A stretch of 64,000 bases of DNA from Bradyrhizobium agreste (GCF_016031625.1 NZ_JACCHP010000027.1:1-64000), one strand, 5' to 3'; shown: positions 7,786 to 17,578, numbered from the stretch's first letter. A program made the numbers and translations. Notes: generated from the sequence alone by a model not told the origin.

Positions 7786-9261
7786 TTAGTTCCCCACGGC
7801 GGCCAGTAGGCTCTGCAGCATTTCATCGACGGTCGAGATGATCTTCGACGAGGCCGAATAGGTGCGCTCGACCTGGAGCATCAAGGCCATCTCGTCGTCC
7901 ATGTTGACGCCGTTGACGTTTGACAACGCCGTGATGCTGCGGTTGAGCAACGTGCTCTGGTACTCGGAATTGTCGTTGGCGACCTTGCGCTGGTTTTCGA
8001 TCCAGCTCGCCGACGACGAGGCGAAGTCGATCAGGCTGCCGCTCGGCTTGCCTTGGGTCGTTGCGTCGAACGGCTGCGAGGCATCCATGCCGCCGATGAG
8101 CTGCTGCAGCCGGACCGAATAGCCGCCGTTGCCGGCGGTGTTGTATTGGTAGGCGGGACTACCGCTGATCGCGCCGTCGCGCAGCAGATTCGGGTTGCCG
8201 CCGAGGGCCGGATCGACCGATGCGGCAACCGAGATCGTGCCGGCGAGGCCCACCGAGACGGTCGCGCTTGCCGGCATGGCCGGCGAGCCCGGATAGGTGA
8301 AGAGACCGGGAACATCGGGCAGCGCCGCGGCGGTCTGATCGCTTTCCCTGAACGTATTGATCAGACCGCGCGCGATTTCGTCGAGCTGACTCTGATAGGT
8401 GACGGTGTCCTGGTCGCGTAGCTGAGCGAGGCCTGCGAGCTTGCCTGACTTCAGCGGCATCACCGAATTGGCCCCGGTCACCGGGACGCCGTCGATGTAG
8501 ACGGCGTTGCCCGTGGTCGCGGCGGTGTAGGCATTCGTCGGCGCGAAGCTCACCGTCCGCGCCGTCTTGTCGAACAGCACGACGCCGCTGTCGGCGTAGA
8601 GCGCCGCGTCGCCATTGGTACGGATCGACATGGTGACGCCGACCTCCTGCGACAGCTGCGAGACAATGCTGTCGCGCTGGTCGAGGTAGTCGGTGATGTC
8701 GTCGCCGGAGATCGTTCCCTTCACGATCGCGGTGTTCACGGTCTCGAACTGGGAGAGCAGCTGGTTGATGTTCTGAACCGACGTCTTCATGTCGGCATCG
8801 GCGCTGTCGCGGACCGACTGCACGGTCCGGGTCGCCTGGTTGAGCGCGGTCGCCATGTCCTTGGCGGAGGCGACGGCCGCCTGCGCCAGCGTGGCGTTGT
8901 CCGGGGCGTTGGCATATTTCTGCAACGCCTGCTTCAGCGCATTGAGCTGCGCCGTCGGCGACTGGTCGAGCTCCGGATCGTCCACCGTCGCGGTGGCGAT
9001 CTTCTGCAGGCCGTCATAGATCGCGGTTTGCTTGGCGGACGACGAGGTCGCGATCAGGACGTTGTTGTAGAGGCCCGAGCTGGCGGCGCGCTGGATCGCC
9101 GCGACATAGACGCCGGTGCCGGGCAGATTGTCGAGCACCGTGAGCTTGCGCGAATAGCCGGTGGCGCTGGCACCGGCGATGTTGCGCGAGATGACCGACG
9201 ACTGGATGCTCGACGCCATGAGCGAGGAGCGAGCCGAGTTGAGAGCGGCGGTAAGCGACAT
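7786..9261 (-). CDS. flgK: Hook-associated protein FlgK
   Basis: The protein is 491 residues. The N-terminus (ALNSARSSLMASSIQSSVISRNIAGASATGYSRK) is the typical FlgK/rod-hook amino end, with the NIA and GYSRK motifs. The C-terminus (NVNGVNMDDEMALMLQVERTYSASSKIISTVDEMLQSLL) carries the conserved GVNxDEE-like signature. FlgK forms the first junction ring on the hook. It has a 34-base gap from flgE upstream and continues into flgL. Confidence 0.95.
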   Translation of the reverse strand: MSLTAALNSARSSLMASSIQSSVISRNIAGASATGYSRKLTVLDNLPGTGVYVAAIQRAASSGLYNNVLIATSSSAKQTAIYDGLQKIATATVDDPELDQSPTAQLNALKQALQKYANAPDNATLAQAAVASAKDMATALNQATRTVQSVRDSADADMKTSVQNINQLLSQFETVNTAIVKGTISGDDITDYLDQRDSIVSQLSQEVGVTMSIRTNGDAALYADSGVVLFDKTARTVSFAPTNAYTAATTGNAVYIDGVPVTGANSVMPLKSGKLAGLAQLRDQDTVTYQSQLDEIARGLINTFRESDQTAAALPDVPGLFTYPGSPAMPASATVSVGLAGTISVAASVDPALGGNPNLLRDGAISGSPAYQYNTAGNGGYSVRLQQLIGGMDASQPFDATTQGKPSGSLIDFASSSASWIENQRKVANDNSEYQSTLLNRSITALSNVNGVNMDDEMALMLQVERTYSASSKIISTVDEMLQSLLAAVGN

Positions 9262-9295
9262 GACGTGCTCTTGCCCGAAACGAGCGCCGAAGAAT

Positions 9296-10525
9296 TCAGC
9301 GCTTCAGGTTGACGACGACGTCCAGCAGATCCGCGCCGGTCTGGAACGATTTCGAGTTCGCCGTGAAGCCGCGCTGGGCCTCGATCATCGAGGTCAGTTC
9401 GTCGGCGAGATCGACGTTGGAATCTTCCAGCGCGCCGGATTTGACGGTACCGAGACCGCCCTGGCCGGCGAGGCCAACCTGCACGTTTCCGGACTCCAGG
9501 TTCGGCGAATAGACGTTGCCGACTTCGGGTGTCAGATGGTCCGGGCTCGGCACCGTGGCGAGCGCAATCTGGAAACTCGGCAGCGTGGTGCCGTTCTTGA
9601 GGACGGCGGTGACGATGCCCTTGTCGTCGATGTTCACCTTCTCCACCGCGGACGGAGCGTTGCCGTCGACCGTCGCCTTGAAGTCGAAGGCGGCAGCAAC
9701 CTGGGTCATGGCCGACATATCGATATTGAAGGCGGCGGAACCACCCGGGATCGCGACCGAGAGCGCCGTCGGGCTCGCCGCGGCCAATCTGCCCTTGCCG
9801 GTCGCAGTGACGTCGAAGGTGAACGTGGTTGCGGGACCCGGCGTCGTCAGCGCAGTGGCGCCGTTGTAGACCTGGATATCCCAGGTATTGGCGCCCGTCT
9901 TGGCAGCGTAGACGTCGAGCGTGACGGCATTGCCGATATTGTCGTAGGTCACCATCGACGTCTTCGACGTGTAGTTGGCGGGCCCTGCCGGCGCTGCGAT
10001 CGCGGTTGCGCTCGGATCGAGATTGGCGGCCACGGTCGCCCTGGTCGATGGCGCAGCCTGGAGCGCCATCTGGTTGACGTTGATGACGTGGAGACCGCCG
10101 AAACCGTTGGCGGCGACGTTAGGCACGGCGCCGTTCGCGATGTTGTAGCCCATCAGCTGGAAGCCGGCTGTGTTGACGAGGTTGCCGGTTTCATCGGGCA
10201 CGAACGCGCCCGCGCGGGTGAGGAAGTTGTTTCCGTTCGCGTCCTGCACGACGAAAAATCCGTTGCCCTGGACCGCAAGATCCGTCGTCGATGTCGTGAA
10301 GTGATAGTTGCCGGGATCGCTGATGGCATAACGGACGGTGGTCTCGACCGCGCCGGAATCGTAATTGCCGGAGCCGCTCTTCAGGATCAGCGAGGAGAAT
10401 TCCGTCGAAGCCCGCTTGTAGCCCGTCGTGTTGACGTTGGCGATGTTGTCCGAGACCGTCGACAGCTTGTTGGACTGCGCGTTCATCCCGGAAACGCCGG
10501 TGCGCATAACACCATACAGGCTCAT
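9296..10525 (-). CDS. flgE: Flagellar hook protein FlgE
   Basis: This 409-residue protein begins MSLYGVMRTGVSGMNAQSNK, followed by the rod/hook motif VSDNIANVNTTGYKRA, and ends with the conserved EAQRGFTANSKSFQTGADLLDVVVNLKR. The length suits a rhizobial hook protein. The central region is low-complexity Ala/Thr/Val, as usual for the exposed hook domains. FlgE polymerises under FlgD to a length set by FliK, whose gene lies upstream in the same direction. Confidence 0.95.
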   Translation of the reverse strand: MSLYGVMRTGVSGMNAQSNKLSTVSDNIANVNTTGYKRASTEFSSLILKSGSGNYDSGAVETTVRYAISDPGNYHFTTSTTDLAVQGNGFFVVQDANGNNFLTRAGAFVPDETGNLVNTAGFQLMGYNIANGAVPNVAANGFGGLHVINVNQMALQAAPSTRATVAANLDPSATAIAAPAGPANYTSKTSMVTYDNIGNAVTLDVYAAKTGANTWDIQVYNGATALTTPGPATTFTFDVTATGKGRLAAASPTALSVAIPGGSAAFNIDMSAMTQVAAAFDFKATVDGNAPSAVEKVNIDDKGIVTAVLKNGTTLPSFQIALATVPSPDHLTPEVGNVYSPNLESGNVQVGLAGQGGLGTVKSGALEDSNVDLADELTSMIEAQRGFTANSKSFQTGADLLDVVVNLKR

Positions 10526-10614
10526 GAATTGGGCTCCTTGGTCAGGTTGCAGCTACAATGCGGGGTCTTGCTTGCGCGGGGCTGATGATTGGCGCGATGC
10601 ACAACTTCATGTTG

Positions 10615-11196
10615 TCAGGTCGTTTTCGGCTGGCAGAAGGAGCGAGCCTTTTCGGTCCATGCGCCGAAGCCGCTCGAGACGAGGTGCGCGACGATGTGGC
10701 AGACGTAGCGCTTCTGGGCCGGCTGGTTGTTGGGACCTGCATTGTAGCGGGCGACGGCCATGGTCCAGCTGCCTTCGCGCTGCTTCAACTCCTTCAGGAA
10801 GCGGGCGGCGTAGTCGACATTCCCAGCGGGATCGAACATCGCCCGGACCGAGGCGAACTTGTCGCCGTGATAATGCTGGTTGATCTGCATGCATCCGAGA
10901 TCGATCAGCTTGATCCCTTTGCCTCGCATCGCCTCGAAATTCGCCATCGCATCGTCGATGTCCTTGGCGAACACGGTCTGGCCGTCGGCCCCGAGGGCAT
11001 AGGGATGAAGCGCGCCGCGCCGGCCGGTCTCGGTGAGCCCGACCGCATAGAGAATGCCGAGCGGAATCCCGTGCTGCCGGGCAGCGCGCGCCATCTCACG
11101 CTCGCAGGGGCGCGCAGTTTCGGCGGCCGCCTCGGCGGCGCTCGCACTAGAGATAAACAGGGCCGCGACGGTGATGCGGCGCCACGTCCTGCTCAT
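10615..11196 (-). CDS. Lytic transglycosylase (SLT domain) in the flagellar operon
   Basis: A 193-residue exported protein with an N-terminal signal sequence (about residues 1-22, ending SAAEA) and a soluble-lytic-transglycosylase fold. The likely catalytic Glu is in GLTETGRRG. The conserved DLGCMQIN, AARFLKEL and AVARYNAG motifs follow, as in family 1 transglycosylases. It probably opens peptidoglycan for the rod or hook, a task done by the fused muramidase domain of FlgJ in enterics; here FlgJ lacks that domain. I chose the ATG at 11196, which has an AGGAG ribosome site. The gene overlaps the end of fliK by 50 bases in another frame. Confidence 0.88.
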   Translation of the reverse strand: MSRTWRRITVAALFISSASAAEAAAETARPCEREMARAARQHGIPLGILYAVGLTETGRRGALHPYALGADGQTVFAKDIDDAMANFEAMRGKGIKLIDLGCMQINQHYHGDKFASVRAMFDPAGNVDYAARFLKELKQREGSWTMAVARYNAGPNNQPAQKRYVCHIVAHLVSSGFGAWTEKARSFCQPKTT

Positions 11197-12490
11197 GACG
11201 CGTCTCCTGGTTGAACTGACGCTCCTGGCGGGCCTGCTTCGCGCCGCCGTCGGATTGGCCCGACGACGTGCCGGCACCGCCGAACGCGCCTTGCGACTGC
11301 GGCGAGGACTGTTGCTGGCCTGAGAGCTGGGGCTGCGACTGGCCGGAGCCGCTCTGGAATCCGTCCAGCGAGCCGTGCTGGACGGGTGCGACGTCGGCGA
11401 CGTAGCCCGCCGACTGCATGAGATCGCGGATCTGGTCGCGCTGCTGGTCGAGCATCTGGCTCGTGTCCTTGCGCTCGGCCGCGAGCTGGACAGACACTTC
11501 GGTGCCGACGAGGCGCAGGCGCACGGTGACGTTGCCGAGCGCGGGCGGTTCGAGGTTGACGGTCAGGATCTTGAGCGGCTGATCCGGCGCGTTGGTCTGG
11601 GATGCTGCGAGATCGGGGGCTGCGGACGCCGCCGGTGCCGAGGACTCCTTCAGCTCGGCGACGACTGCATTGGCGACCTGCTGCGGGGCGTTGAACTGCG
11701 CCGGTGGCAGATGGGTTTCCTGCTGGACCACGGTGACCTTGGTCGTCTCGGGCAGTGCGGTGCGCGCCGAAGCCCTGGCAGCGCGCTCGACCTCGGCCGT
11801 GACCGCCTCGAAGCCGGGTGATGCCGGCATTGCGCTCGAAGCCTCCGTACCTTGCGTCGATGCCGGCTGCGAAACGGCCTTCGCCTGCGAAGCCGCGGCC
11901 TGCGAGCGCGCGCCGGCCGGAGCAGGACCGGATAGACCGGTATCGGCGGTCGCTGCCTTTGCCGCGGCCGGCGCCTCGTGCGTTGCCGTGGGGGACCGCT
12001 CGTCGCGCGCGGGCGCGTCCTTGTCTGCGGACGGCAATTGCATCTGCGGCTTCACGGCAGGCGCGGCAGCGATCTCCTGGCCGACCATGACAGCGATGCC
12101 GGATTGGTCCTGGACGCCTGTCCCGGCCACGAGATCGGCCGGACGGTGTTTCTCCGTCGACTTGTCGGACTTGGTGTCGGAGACCTCGTCCACAGACTTT
12201 GGATCTGCAGTGATCGCGACGCGATCGCGCAGCGTCGCCTCCTTCGGCTTCTCCTGCTCGGCCGGATGGATCAGGCGCGTGCGCAGCGTTCCGGTCTTCG
12301 CGGCTGTCTCGCTGTCATCTTCGCTCAGTGCTTGCTTGGCGAGGTTCGAGACGGTGTGGAGCAGGTCGTTGAAGGACGAATTCGCCTGCGGTTTGGTCCC
12401 GGCACCCTTTGCCGAGCGCGACCCGCGCATGTTGAGAGTCTCGGCCAGACCGGAGAAGAGCTGTCCGGAGGTTCCACTGAGCTTGGTCAT
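11147..12490 (-). CDS. fliK: Hook-length control protein FliK
   Basis: This 447-residue protein has a long low-complexity region rich in Ala, Ser, Gln and Pro, then a C-terminal FliK domain at about residues 300-375 with the LEPPALGNVTVRLRLVGTEV motif (LxPxxLGxVxV). The last 70 residues are Gln/Gly/Ser-rich. FliK is a secreted molecular ruler that switches export from hook to filament proteins by contacting FlhB. It overlaps motC by four bases at its start and the transglycosylase gene by 50 bases at its end, which implies tight translational coupling. Confidence 0.88.
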   Translation of the reverse strand: MTKLSGTSGQLFSGLAETLNMRGSRSAKGAGTKPQANSSFNDLLHTVSNLAKQALSEDDSETAAKTGTLRTRLIHPAEQEKPKEATLRDRVAITADPKSVDEVSDTKSDKSTEKHRPADLVAGTGVQDQSGIAVMVGQEIAAAPAVKPQMQLPSADKDAPARDERSPTATHEAPAAAKAATADTGLSGPAPAGARSQAAASQAKAVSQPASTQGTEASSAMPASPGFEAVTAEVERAARASARTALPETTKVTVVQQETHLPPAQFNAPQQVANAVVAELKESSAPAASAAPDLAASQTNAPDQPLKILTVNLEPPALGNVTVRLRLVGTEVSVQLAAERKDTSQMLDQQRDQIRDLMQSAGYVADVAPVQHGSLDGFQSGSGQSQPQLSGQQQSSPQSQGAFGGAGTSSGQSDGGAKQARQERQFNQETRHEQDVAPHHRRGPVYL

Positions 12491-13665
12491 GGACGGCGGT
12501 CCTTGGTCAGGAGTTCGAGCTCGCCGAGCTGCTTCTGCGCGCGTTCGAGCGTCGCAGTCGATGATGCCAGATCGAGCCGCGCCGGCGTTGCCGGAGGCTT
12601 GTCCGCTGCCGCGGCGGATCCGCCCGCGAACGGCTTGCGGATGTCGAGCGCGAGCTGCACGGTGGCATTGAGAAGGGGGACGTCGCGCTCGGGCAGCTTC
12701 GACCGGTCGAGCGCCTTCAGTTCGGCGAGGCCGCCGTCATATTCATCGGCGAGCACCCGCGAGGCGCCGCGGAAGAAATGGGCCCGCTCACGTTCCGCCG
12801 ATGCATCCGCGCTGAGCGTCAATGCCCGCTCGCCCGCAAGTCGGGTGACGGCCAGCCGTCCGCGCACCATCGCGGCGCGCGCGATCACGAGATACAGCTT
12901 GAGGCGGCTGGCGCGATCGATCTGCTCCAGCAGGGCTGAGATGCGCGCGAAGCGGCGCTCGTCGAGTGCCAGGCTCGATTGCGTCAGGCCCGCGGAGAAG
13001 CGCTGCCAGAAATCACCGGCGTAGATCGAATTGCGGTAATGGCGGATATAGGCCAGCGTCAGGAACTCGAACTTCTCGAAATCCTCCGCCTGCCCCACCA
13101 GCAGGATTTCGCGCCGCAGCGCCGCCTCCTCGACCAGCGTGCCGGGCAGCAGCAGGCGCGCATCGTCCAGACGCTCGATCGCGAGCGATGCCTCGGCGCG
13201 CGCGAACAGCGCGCCCTGAACCAACGCGACCTGTCCGCCCAGTCCGGAGGGAATCGTCCGCGGCTTGATCTCCTTGAGCAGCTCCCGCGCTTCCTCCTGA
13301 CGACCCTCGACATAGGCGAGCGCACCGTTGAACAGCCGCTCGTCGACGTTGATCTTGTCGCGCGGCAGCTTGCGGACGATTTGCGGCGCACCGCCGCTGA
13401 GCAGGTAGATGACGACGGCCTGGCCGTTCTGCGGGTTGCTCCACACGGCGGGATCGGCCGCGAGAAACTTCTCGCCGATCTGCCGGATCAAGGAGACATG
13501 ACTGCCATGTGCGGCGGTGTCGCCGTTGGCGATGCCGTCCTGCACCGCTTGCAAGGCGCGGACGAGCTCATAGGGTTCGCCGCCCTGGGGCGCAGGCTGG
13601 GCAAGCGCGTTCGGCGCCGTGAACGGCAGCAGCAGCAAGGCGGCGCAGCGCAGCAGCCTGATCAA
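12487..13665 (-). CDS. motC: Periplasmic motility protein MotC
   Basis: About 392 residues with a signal peptide (IRLLRCAALLLLPFTAPNALA) and a helical, TPR-like body, matching rhizobial MotC. MotC is a periplasmic protein that binds MotB and is specific to rhizobial motors. No suitable ATG exists at the signal peptide. The best start is TTG at 13665, preceded by GGGAGAAG and overlapping the motB stop (TTGA). A frame extends further upstream but would add an unrelated Arg-rich stretch overlapping motB. MotE (21890-22648) is its chaperone in Sinorhizobium. Confidence 0.87.
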   Translation of the reverse strand: MIRLLRCAALLLLPFTAPNALAQPAPQGGEPYELVRALQAVQDGIANGDTAAHGSHVSLIRQIGEKFLAADPAVWSNPQNGQAVVIYLLSGGAPQIVRKLPRDKINVDERLFNGALAYVEGRQEEARELLKEIKPRTIPSGLGGQVALVQGALFARAEASLAIERLDDARLLLPGTLVEEAALRREILLVGQAEDFEKFEFLTLAYIRHYRNSIYAGDFWQRFSAGLTQSSLALDERRFARISALLEQIDRASRLKLYLVIARAAMVRGRLAVTRLAGERALTLSADASAERERAHFFRGASRVLADEYDGGLAELKALDRSKLPERDVPLLNATVQLALDIRKPFAGGSAAAADKPPATPARLDLASSTATLERAQKQLGELELLTKDRRP

Positions 13666-14975
13666 GGGCGCTTCTCCCGGATCAGGATCTCGATCCGGCG
13701 GTTCTGGGCGGCCGCTGGATCGTTCGGAAGCTTCGGCCGCCGATCGGCATAACCTTCGACATGCTCGATCCGCCGCGCATCGACGCCGGAGCGGACCAGC
13801 ATGTAATAGGCCATCTGCGCACGTGCGGTCGACAGCCGCCAATTGTCGTAAGTTTCCGACCGATACGGCCGATTGTCGGTGTGGCCGCGGACGATGATCA
13901 TGCCCTGGCGCTTCATCAGCAGCGGCCCGATCTTGTCGATCACGCGGATCAGCTCGGGCCGCGGCTCCGCCGAGCCGACCGCGAACATGCCGAAGCTCGC
14001 ATCGTCGGTCAGGCTGATCAGGAGCCCTTCCTCGACCTGGCGCACCTCGGTGGCCGGACCCGCTCCTGCCTTGATGTCCGACAGCGCCTCCGCGATGGCG
14101 GATTGAAGCTGCTTGAGGGTCGGCTGCTGCGCTTGCGCCATGTCGCGCGGTTCGTGCTCCTTCGCCGCATCGTTGAGCCGAGCCTGCTGGGCGGCGCTCG
14201 CCTGAACGCCAGCTTGGGCGCTGCCCTCGCGCGCCGACTGCGTCGCTGCGGCGCCCGGCGGCAGCAGGGGCGACAGGCTCGCGGACGGGCTATCCGCATT
14301 CGGAGCCACGCTTCCGCCGGCATCATCCGTCTTGGTGCGGCGCGCCTGCGGTTCGCCCGGATTTGCTCCGGCTGCGCTGTCTCGCGCAGAAGCATTCGGT
14401 TTCGGCTCGCTCTCGATGAAGCGATCGGCATCCTTGGACGCCTGCGGCGCCAGCTTCCAATAGCCGGGATCGAAGGGATCGCGATAGGCGTCGCCCCCCT
14501 TGAGGCCGTCCTCTTCAGCGGACGTCAGAGCGCCGGCGCGCCGCTGGCCCGTGGACTGGTTCGAGCTGTTGGCGATCTCGGAGAGCGTCGCATAGGGATC
14601 GCGGAACAGGACCTTCTCCTCGAAGGAGGCCGGCTTCTCGGCCGTCGGAGAGTCGCCGCGCCGTTCTTCGTTCGTGCCGGCCGGCTGGCGCTTGCCGTCC
14701 TGACCTTCGAACGACGTCGGTTCCTTCTTGGACAGATTCTTCAGACCCTTCGGCGCGGGGGCATTTTCCGCGAGCTGGATCGGGTTGAAATAGCTCGCGA
14801 CGACCTGCTTCTGATCCTGGTTGAGCGCGTTGAGCAGCCACATGACCAGGAAGAACGCCATCATCGCGGTCATGAAGTCCGCATAGGCGATCTTCCAGAC
14901 ACCGCCGTGATGCGCCTCCTCGGCGAAGGCGCTGCGCCGGCGGACGATCACGAGCTCATGCTTGACCTCCTCCAT
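13662..14975 (-). CDS. motB: Flagellar stator protein MotB
   Basis: This 437-residue protein has a short cytoplasmic N-terminus, one membrane helix (about residues 32-50) carrying the proton-binding aspartate (YADFMTAMMAFF, Asp33), a long Ala/Pro-rich linker, and a C-terminal OmpA-like peptidoglycan-binding domain (about 310-437). Conserved binding residues appear in IIVRGHTDNRPY and RAQMAYYMLV...RRIEI. The long linker is typical of rhizobial MotB, which binds MotC. motA lies elsewhere in the locus (30183-31067). motB is coupled to motC by overlapping stop and start codons. Confidence 0.94.
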   Translation of the reverse strand: MEEVKHELVIVRRRSAFAEEAHHGGVWKIAYADFMTAMMAFFLVMWLLNALNQDQKQVVASYFNPIQLAENAPAPKGLKNLSKKEPTSFEGQDGKRQPAGTNEERRGDSPTAEKPASFEEKVLFRDPYATLSEIANSSNQSTGQRRAGALTSAEEDGLKGGDAYRDPFDPGYWKLAPQASKDADRFIESEPKPNASARDSAAGANPGEPQARRTKTDDAGGSVAPNADSPSASLSPLLPPGAAATQSAREGSAQAGVQASAAQQARLNDAAKEHEPRDMAQAQQPTLKQLQSAIAEALSDIKAGAGPATEVRQVEEGLLISLTDDASFGMFAVGSAEPRPELIRVIDKIGPLLMKRQGMIIVRGHTDNRPYRSETYDNWRLSTARAQMAYYMLVRSGVDARRIEHVEGYADRRPKLPNDPAAAQNRRIEILIREKRP

Positions 14976-14981
14976 GGCGGA

Positions 14982-15674
14982 CTACCGGCGCGCTTCCTTG
15001 AGGCGTTCACTCCAAGCGGAGATCTGCGTCTCGATCACGGTCTGGTCGGCCACGACGCGGACCTCGAGCGTCTCGGCCGCCTCGTACACGATGCCCGTTC
15101 GCCTGGATGCCTCGAGCTGCGTCTTCACGAGATCCAGCAGCTCGCTCGGGCCGGTGACCTTGAAGGCCGGCGCCGACGAGCTGCCGGTCAGCGCCGCGAT
15201 CTGCTCGACCAGCGATCCGATCGCCTTGTCGCGCACCGCATCGGTGAGGAACGGCAGCAGGATCCGCGCCACCGAGCTTGCGATGTTGCTCTCGATCTCG
15301 CGGCAGGCCGCCTCGAAGCCGCTGACGATCGCGACCGCCTGCTGGTCCGACCATTTGGCCCGCTCCTCGCCGAGCCGGATCGCGCTACGGACGCGCTCCT
15401 CGGCCAGCTTGGCATCGCCTTCGGCGACGCCCGCCGCATGGCCGCGCCGATAGGCATCGTCCAGGAGATTGACCGGCGGCGCTTCCGCCACAGGCGCCGG
15501 AGACGGCGCCTGATGCTGCGTCTGGGCTTGCGGCTGCGGTTGAGGCTGCGGATCGCGCCTCGCCTCCTTCGGCCTTGTCAGCACGTCCTGGATTTTCGCA
15601 GGCGGAGGCGGCGGCGACTTGATCCGGCCATTCGCATCGAACTGCGTCAGGAGTTTTCCGATTGCCGCGTTCAT
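14982..15674 (-). CDS. fliH: FliH-like regulator of the export ATPase
   Basis: The protein is 230 residues, with a Pro/Gln-rich N-terminal third and then the FliH-type segment DDAYRRGHAAGVAEGDAKLAEE (about residues 68-90), where Ala/Gly repeats form the FliH helix. The C-terminal part (VTGPSELLDLVKTQLEA...VRVVADQTVIETQISAWSERL) matches the vacuolar-ATPase-E-like end. FliH ties FliI to the C ring. It overlaps fliF by four bases and is followed by motB after six bases. Sequence divergence is high in rhizobia, so the call relies on these motifs and the position after fliF. Confidence 0.72.
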   Translation of the reverse strand: MNAAIGKLLTQFDANGRIKSPPPPPAKIQDVLTRPKEARRDPQPQPQPQAQTQHQAPSPAPVAEAPPVNLLDDAYRRGHAAGVAEGDAKLAEERVRSAIRLGEERAKWSDQQAVAIVSGFEAACREIESNIASSVARILLPFLTDAVRDKAIGSLVEQIAALTGSSSAPAFKVTGPSELLDLVKTQLEASRRTGIVYEAAETLEVRVVADQTVIETQISAWSERLKEARR

Positions 15675-17296
15675 GCCGCCTCCTCGCGTCGTATCCAGTC
15701 TTTAAGGATCGCCGCCGCCTGCATCTGATCGAGCCGGACGATCTGCTCGAGCCGCTTCTGCGGCGTTCGCTGCATCTTGCCTTCGAGATCTTCGACGAGG
15801 TTGAGCTCGGCCTCCTCGCTGTCGGGCAGCGCAAGGGCCGCCGAGGCCTCGAGCTGGGCGGCCTCGGCCGCCTCCGCCTGCTCCTGCTGCGCGCGATGGG
15901 TCAGAATGCCGTTGACCGCCGGTCGCAGCCCGAACCAGACCAGCATCGAAGCCACGGCCAGGATCGTGATCGCGTTGATGACGCTGCCGAGCTGCTTGTT
16001 GATCATCTCGACGAAGCTGATCGGCGGCACCGGCGCCAGCTCACGCGAGCCCTCGATGAAGTCGACGGCCGTCACCTGGATCTGATCGCCGCGCGCCTTA
16101 TCCAGTCCGCCCGCCGTGGCCGCGAGCTGGCTGATCTCGGCGAGCTTGCTATCGATGATGGCCTGGTTGCTCTTGTCGCCGAGATCGGCGACCAGCCGGG
16201 CGCGATTCACCAGGACGGCGATGAACAGCTTCTTGACGGAATAGCCGTCGCTGACCGTCGTCGTGGTCTTGGACGAGACCTCGAAATTGGTGACGTCCTC
16301 GCGGCGGGTCTTGTCCTCGCTGGAGTTCTTGCCGCCGCCCGCATTCACCTGCTGGTCGGGGAGATTCTGCTGCACCGTGGTCGGCGACGAACGGTCGGCG
16401 TTTTGCGAGGATTCCTTCTCGCGCACGGCCCGCACCGAGCGCTCGGCGCGGTTCTCCGGATCGTAGACCGTCTCGTTGATCTGCCGCTTGTCGGTGGACA
16501 GCTGCGGAGCGACGCTCACCTCGAAATTGTCGAGACCGAGATACGGCGTCAGCGCCTTGCGGATGTTCTCCTGCACCATGCCGCTGACCGTCTTCTGCAG
16601 GCTCGCCATCTTGCTCGGCGCGGCGCTGGCCTCGTCCTCTTCGGCGAGCAGCATCGAGCCGTCGGCGTCAAGCACCGTCACCTTGTCGCGGCTCATGCCG
16701 GGAATGGCGGCGGCGACGAGATGCCGGATCGACTGCGCCGTGCGCGCCTCGATCGCGCCGTCGGTGCGGAGCACGACCGACGCCGAAGGCGGCTGCTGCG
16801 TCGCGCGGAACGAGCCGCGCACCGGCAGCACGATATGCACACGCGCCGCCTTCACGCCCTTCATCAGCTGGACGGTGCGGGCGATCTCGCCCTCCAGCGC
16901 GCGCAGCTTGGTGACCTCCTGCATGAACGAGGTCAGCCCGAGCGAACCGATCTTGTCGAACAGCTCGTAACCGGAATTGGCGCTGGTCGGCAGCCCCTTC
17001 TCGGCGAGCAGCATCCGCGCCTGCATGGTCTGGCTCGGACGCACCGAGACCGCATCGCCGGCGGAATTGACGTCGAAGGTGATGTTCTGCTCGCGCAGCG
17101 CCGCGCCAATGCGCGTCACGTCTTCGCGGGAGAGGCCGGTGTAGAGCGTCTCGAACTCGGGCCGGCTGAGATAATAGGCGCCGCCGACGACGGTGACGAG
17201 AACCGCAAAGCCGATCAGTCCCAAGGCCATCAGGCGTCGCGGCCCAAGCTCCAGCAGATTGTTGAGCAGTTGCTGTACCTGCGCACGACTGAGCAT
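15671..17296 (-). CDS. fliF: MS-ring protein FliF
   Basis: About 541 residues with two membrane segments (near residues 20-40 and 435-455), ring-building domains between them, and a C-terminal cytoplasmic tail that binds FliG (ending LDQMQAAAILKDWIRREEAA). The segments YTGLSREDVTRIGAALREQNI and GYELFDKIGSLGLTSFMQEV are FliF signatures. I chose ATG at 17296 (MLSRAQVQQLL...), with ACGAGG five bases upstream, over an in-frame GTG eleven codons before it. It heads the long minus-strand operon downstream of the flagellins. Confidence 0.95.
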   Translation of the reverse strand: MLSRAQVQQLLNNLLELGPRRLMALGLIGFAVLVTVVGGAYYLSRPEFETLYTGLSREDVTRIGAALREQNITFDVNSAGDAVSVRPSQTMQARMLLAEKGLPTSANSGYELFDKIGSLGLTSFMQEVTKLRALEGEIARTVQLMKGVKAARVHIVLPVRGSFRATQQPPSASVVLRTDGAIEARTAQSIRHLVAAAIPGMSRDKVTVLDADGSMLLAEEDEASAAPSKMASLQKTVSGMVQENIRKALTPYLGLDNFEVSVAPQLSTDKRQINETVYDPENRAERSVRAVREKESSQNADRSSPTTVQQNLPDQQVNAGGGKNSSEDKTRREDVTNFEVSSKTTTTVSDGYSVKKLFIAVLVNRARLVADLGDKSNQAIIDSKLAEISQLAATAGGLDKARGDQIQVTAVDFIEGSRELAPVPPISFVEMINKQLGSVINAITILAVASMLVWFGLRPAVNGILTHRAQQEQAEAAEAAQLEASAALALPDSEEAELNLVEDLEGKMQRTPQKRLEQIVRLDQMQAAAILKDWIRREEAA

Positions 17297-17551
17297 ATGA
17301 CCTCGTACCAATGCGAATGGTGACGACACTCAGCTGCCAACCTTGTCTGAAGGTTGCGCGAGGCGCGCATGTTCGGGTTCGCTGACGAGGCGTTGCAATT
17401 TTACAAGACGGGGCGACGCAATCGGTTTGGCAGCCGCGAGCGAGCGCTCGGGCGCACGGCAGCCCGACGGGCCGCGGCGTGTGTCGCAAGAAGTATGACG
17501 AAGGTCGATTGCGGGCACATCGCGCGTCGGCGCGCCCACCATCACGGCGGG

Positions 17552-17578
17552 GACCGTGCTCCCCGAGGGAGCACGGTC
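17552..17578. terminator. Strong hairpin between fliF and the second flagellin gene
   Basis: Perfect 11-12 base-pair inverted repeat (GACCGTGCTCC ... GGAGCACGGTC) with a small loop, just downstream of the flagellin stop at 17596. On the plus strand it is followed by CGTTTT. On the minus strand no T-run follows, so for the flagellin mRNA it would act as a stabilising 3' stem or a weak terminator. Confidence 0.7.
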
